Origin: Nitratiruptor sp.
Lineage (GTDB): Bacteria; Campylobacterota; Campylobacteria; Campylobacterales; Nitratiruptoraceae
Length of the DNA stretch: 6,707 nucleotides
NCBI GenBank assembly: GCA_015494505.1
Contig: WGBB01000057.1
Location: 1 to 6,707, forward strand
Direction of reading: 5' to 3'
The translations under genes were made by a program, and so were the position numbers. The notes below the pieces were generated by a model. That model was given only the letters and a program-made list of their open reading frames with translations, was not told the DNA's origin and did no database searches. Below, piece after piece: positions 5,896 through 6,707 of this stretch; the stretch's first letter is position 1, and each line of letters begins with the position of its first letter.

Positions 5896-6019
5896 AGCTG
5901 TGCATACAATCTAGTGTGACACGCTTTGGCCCGACGGGTCGAAAGGCGGAAGCTTCGGGGTACCCGTCGTGGACAACCGCGTGGAGCACAGATTCGTTTG
6001 CACGGCTAAAGGAGTAATG
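5896..6019 (+). ncRNA. candidate structured leader RNA (possible cis-regulatory element), family not recognised
   Basis: This non-coding stretch between mnmG and the last gene can fold into one long interrupted hairpin. From outside in: CTGTGC (5898-5903) with GCACAG (5986-5991); CACGC (5920-5924) with GCGTG (5979-5983); TTG (5926-5928) with CAA (5974-5976); CC (5930-5931) with GG (5971-5972); and a perfect 8-bp stem CGACGGGT (5932-5939) with ACCCGTCG (5962-5969), closing a 22-nt purine-rich loop. A competing helix pairs AGCTGTGCA (5896-5904) with TGCACGGCT (5999-6007), which ends directly before the AAAGGAG ribosome binding site (6008-6014). Two mutually exclusive pairings next to a ribosome binding site suggest a switch, but this is inference. 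There is no U-tract, so the hairpin is not a standard terminator. I compared the sequence by memory with TPP, FMN, cobalamin, SAM, SAH, c-di-GMP, preQ1, ZTP, Moco and fluoride riboswitches, SRP RNA, 6S RNA and tmRNA, and none fits. Confidence 0.45.
5905..5910 (+). promoter_or_regulatory. possible -10 box ahead of the last gene
   Basis: TACAAT, preceded by an A-rich rather than T-rich stretch, could be a -10 box with a start near 5917. The RNA would then begin close to the CACGC stem and lack the 5' strand of the outer helices, giving a shorter hairpin leader. An alternative -10-like TATAAA lies at 5891-5896 across the mnmG stop. The nine bases TACAATCTA are shared with the mnmG promoter at 3975-3983. 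Confidence 0.25.
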
Positions 6020-6707
6020 ATGACTATCTATTTTTATGCCAAGACCGACAACCGCTTGGGGCTCGATCGCCTCAGACGCACAGCAGCGCTGGCGCGCCAG
6101 CTACAAAAAGAGCATGATGTCTATTTCATGACCACCGAGTTTCGCTCGGCCACCTATGCCAAGAGGGTGCTCGGTATCGAAAAGGCCGTGGGCATCGAGG
6201 ATTTTCGCAATATCGGTACCGTGTGCGAGCGAGGTGATGTGATCGTCTATGACAGCGACGAGCACAACGAGACGATCCACCAGGAGATGATCGATTACTT
6301 CGGGACGTTTTTTCGCGTAAGCTACGATCCAAAGGATTTGCCCAAAGAAGGAGAAGTGCTCATATCTCCCCATATCGTGGGCGAAAATGTGATCAATGCC
6401 GTTTTGATAGATCCGCACTATTTCGAAGCTATCCCAAAAGAGCTGCGCCTCTTTTTTTGGGGTGATAGCGACTATGAGCGCAAGATGCTGGAAATCGCTC
6501 CGCAAATAGCCGATTTCGATCTGGATCTTTTGGAGGGATTCTACTTTTTTGTGGATATGGAAGAAAAATTGAATGAATTCTTCAATAATATTTATGAAAG
6601 TGAGGAGTATCCCGATATCCTTCCCCAAGCTTCACTTTGTATCACCCATTCACCTCAGAGCGCTTTGGAGGCTGCAGCGAGTGGTGCGAAGGTTATCTAT
6701 TTTGGAG
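6020..6707 (+). CDS. uncharacterised protein with glycosyltransferase-B-like features (3' end outside window)
   Basis: The open frame runs to the window edge, giving 229 residues without a stop. The N-terminus 'MTIYFYAKTDNRLGLDRLRRTAALARQL' (in two pieces, 1-14 and 15-28) resembles the opening of GT28/MurG- and PseG-like proteins: a beta strand, a glycine-containing loop, then an 'R...ALA..L' helix. The next strand 'HDVYFMTT' fits a Rossmann repeat. Near the end, 'ITHSPQSALEAAASGAKVIYFG' (208-229) looks like the C-terminal nucleotide-sugar binding motif 'THgG..s..EA...G.pvi..p'. I infer a GT-B fold acting on or binding a nucleotide sugar, but acceptor and donor are unknown; a non-enzymatic relative is possible. 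There are tandem ATGs at 6017 and 6020. AAAGGAG (6008-6014) is 2 nt from the first and 5 nt from the second, so I chose 6020. No signal peptide or membrane segment is visible. Confidence 0.7.
   Translation, partial: MTIYFYAKTDNRLGLDRLRRTAALARQLQKEHDVYFMTTEFRSATYAKRVLGIEKAVGIEDFRNIGTVCERGDVIVYDSDEHNETIHQEMIDYFGTFFRVSYDPKDLPKEGEVLISPHIVGENVINAVLIDPHYFEAIPKELRLFFWGDSDYERKMLEIAPQIADFDLDLLEGFYFFVDMEEKLNEFFNNIYESEEYPDILPQASLCITHSPQSALEAAASGAKVIYFG

Noticed and set aside
5932..5969. The 8-bp GC-rich hairpin as an intrinsic terminator of mnmG
   Set aside because: The stem is followed by TGGACAACC rather than a T run, and the loop is 22 nt, too large for a typical terminator.
5896..6019. SRP RNA, 6S RNA, tmRNA or a tRNA in the mnmG-downstream gap
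   Set aside because: The GGAAG-containing loop recalls SRP RNA, but the required symmetric and asymmetric loop bases are absent; there is no tRNA cloverleaf, no T-loop in the right place and no tmRNA ends.
6101..6628. A 175-codon minus-strand open frame opposite the last gene
   Set aside because: The plus-strand frame has a strong Shine-Dalgarno, a plausible fold and uninterrupted coding to the edge; the reverse translation shows no motif.

Overview
The window looks like chromosomal DNA from a Campylobacterota (epsilonproteobacterial) genome with a fairly balanced GC content, possibly a vent or sediment relative of Sulfurovum, Nitratifractor or Hydrogenimonas. That placement is an inference. 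It rests on the style of the PAS-GGDEF protein (an 'ICDFF...GFI' PAS segment), the tightly packed overlapping genes, and a T-rich stretch leading into a TAGGTACAAT-type -10 box ahead of mnmG. There are no insertion sequences, phage genes, CRISPR arrays, rRNAs or tRNAs. Most of the window is housekeeping DNA.

Layout. Positions 2-2861 are a plus-strand, tightly coupled gene string: the 3' end of an MnmD/MnmC-type tRNA methyltransferase, a membrane PAS-GGDEF diguanylate cyclase, an AMMECR1-family protein and a small cupin. Two of the three junctions are GTGA stop/start overlaps, and the third has a 3-nt gap. Positions 2845-3955 are a minus-strand pair, ribE (riboflavin synthase) then thpR (RNA 2',3'-cyclic phosphodiesterase), which converges on the cupin with a 17-nt overlap. 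A 68-bp divergent promoter region separates ribE from mnmG (4024-5895, plus strand), the FAD enzyme of tRNA wobble-uridine modification. A 124-nt non-coding stretch (5896-6019) follows and folds on paper into a long GC-rich hairpin with two competing closing helices. It lies directly ahead of the ribosome binding site of the last gene, a protein with a glycosyltransferase-B-like look that runs off the window (6020 to end).

How the genes fit together. MnmG and the truncated methyltransferase act at an early and a late step of the same (c)mnm5(s2)U34 tRNA modification route, but are in separate transcription units. RibE supplies riboflavin, the precursor of the FAD that MnmG needs, and is transcribed divergently from mnmG. 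The diguanylate cyclase has intact active and inhibitory sites and would link a periplasmic or membrane signal to c-di-GMP.

The least ordinary items are the structured RNA candidate at 5896-6019, a terminator-like hairpin at the end of ribE just before thpR, a 22-bp near-continuous palindrome inside the cyclase gene, and a 14-bp element in the mnmG promoter that recurs with two changes after mnmG. I did not find strong evidence of an undescribed multi-gene system.
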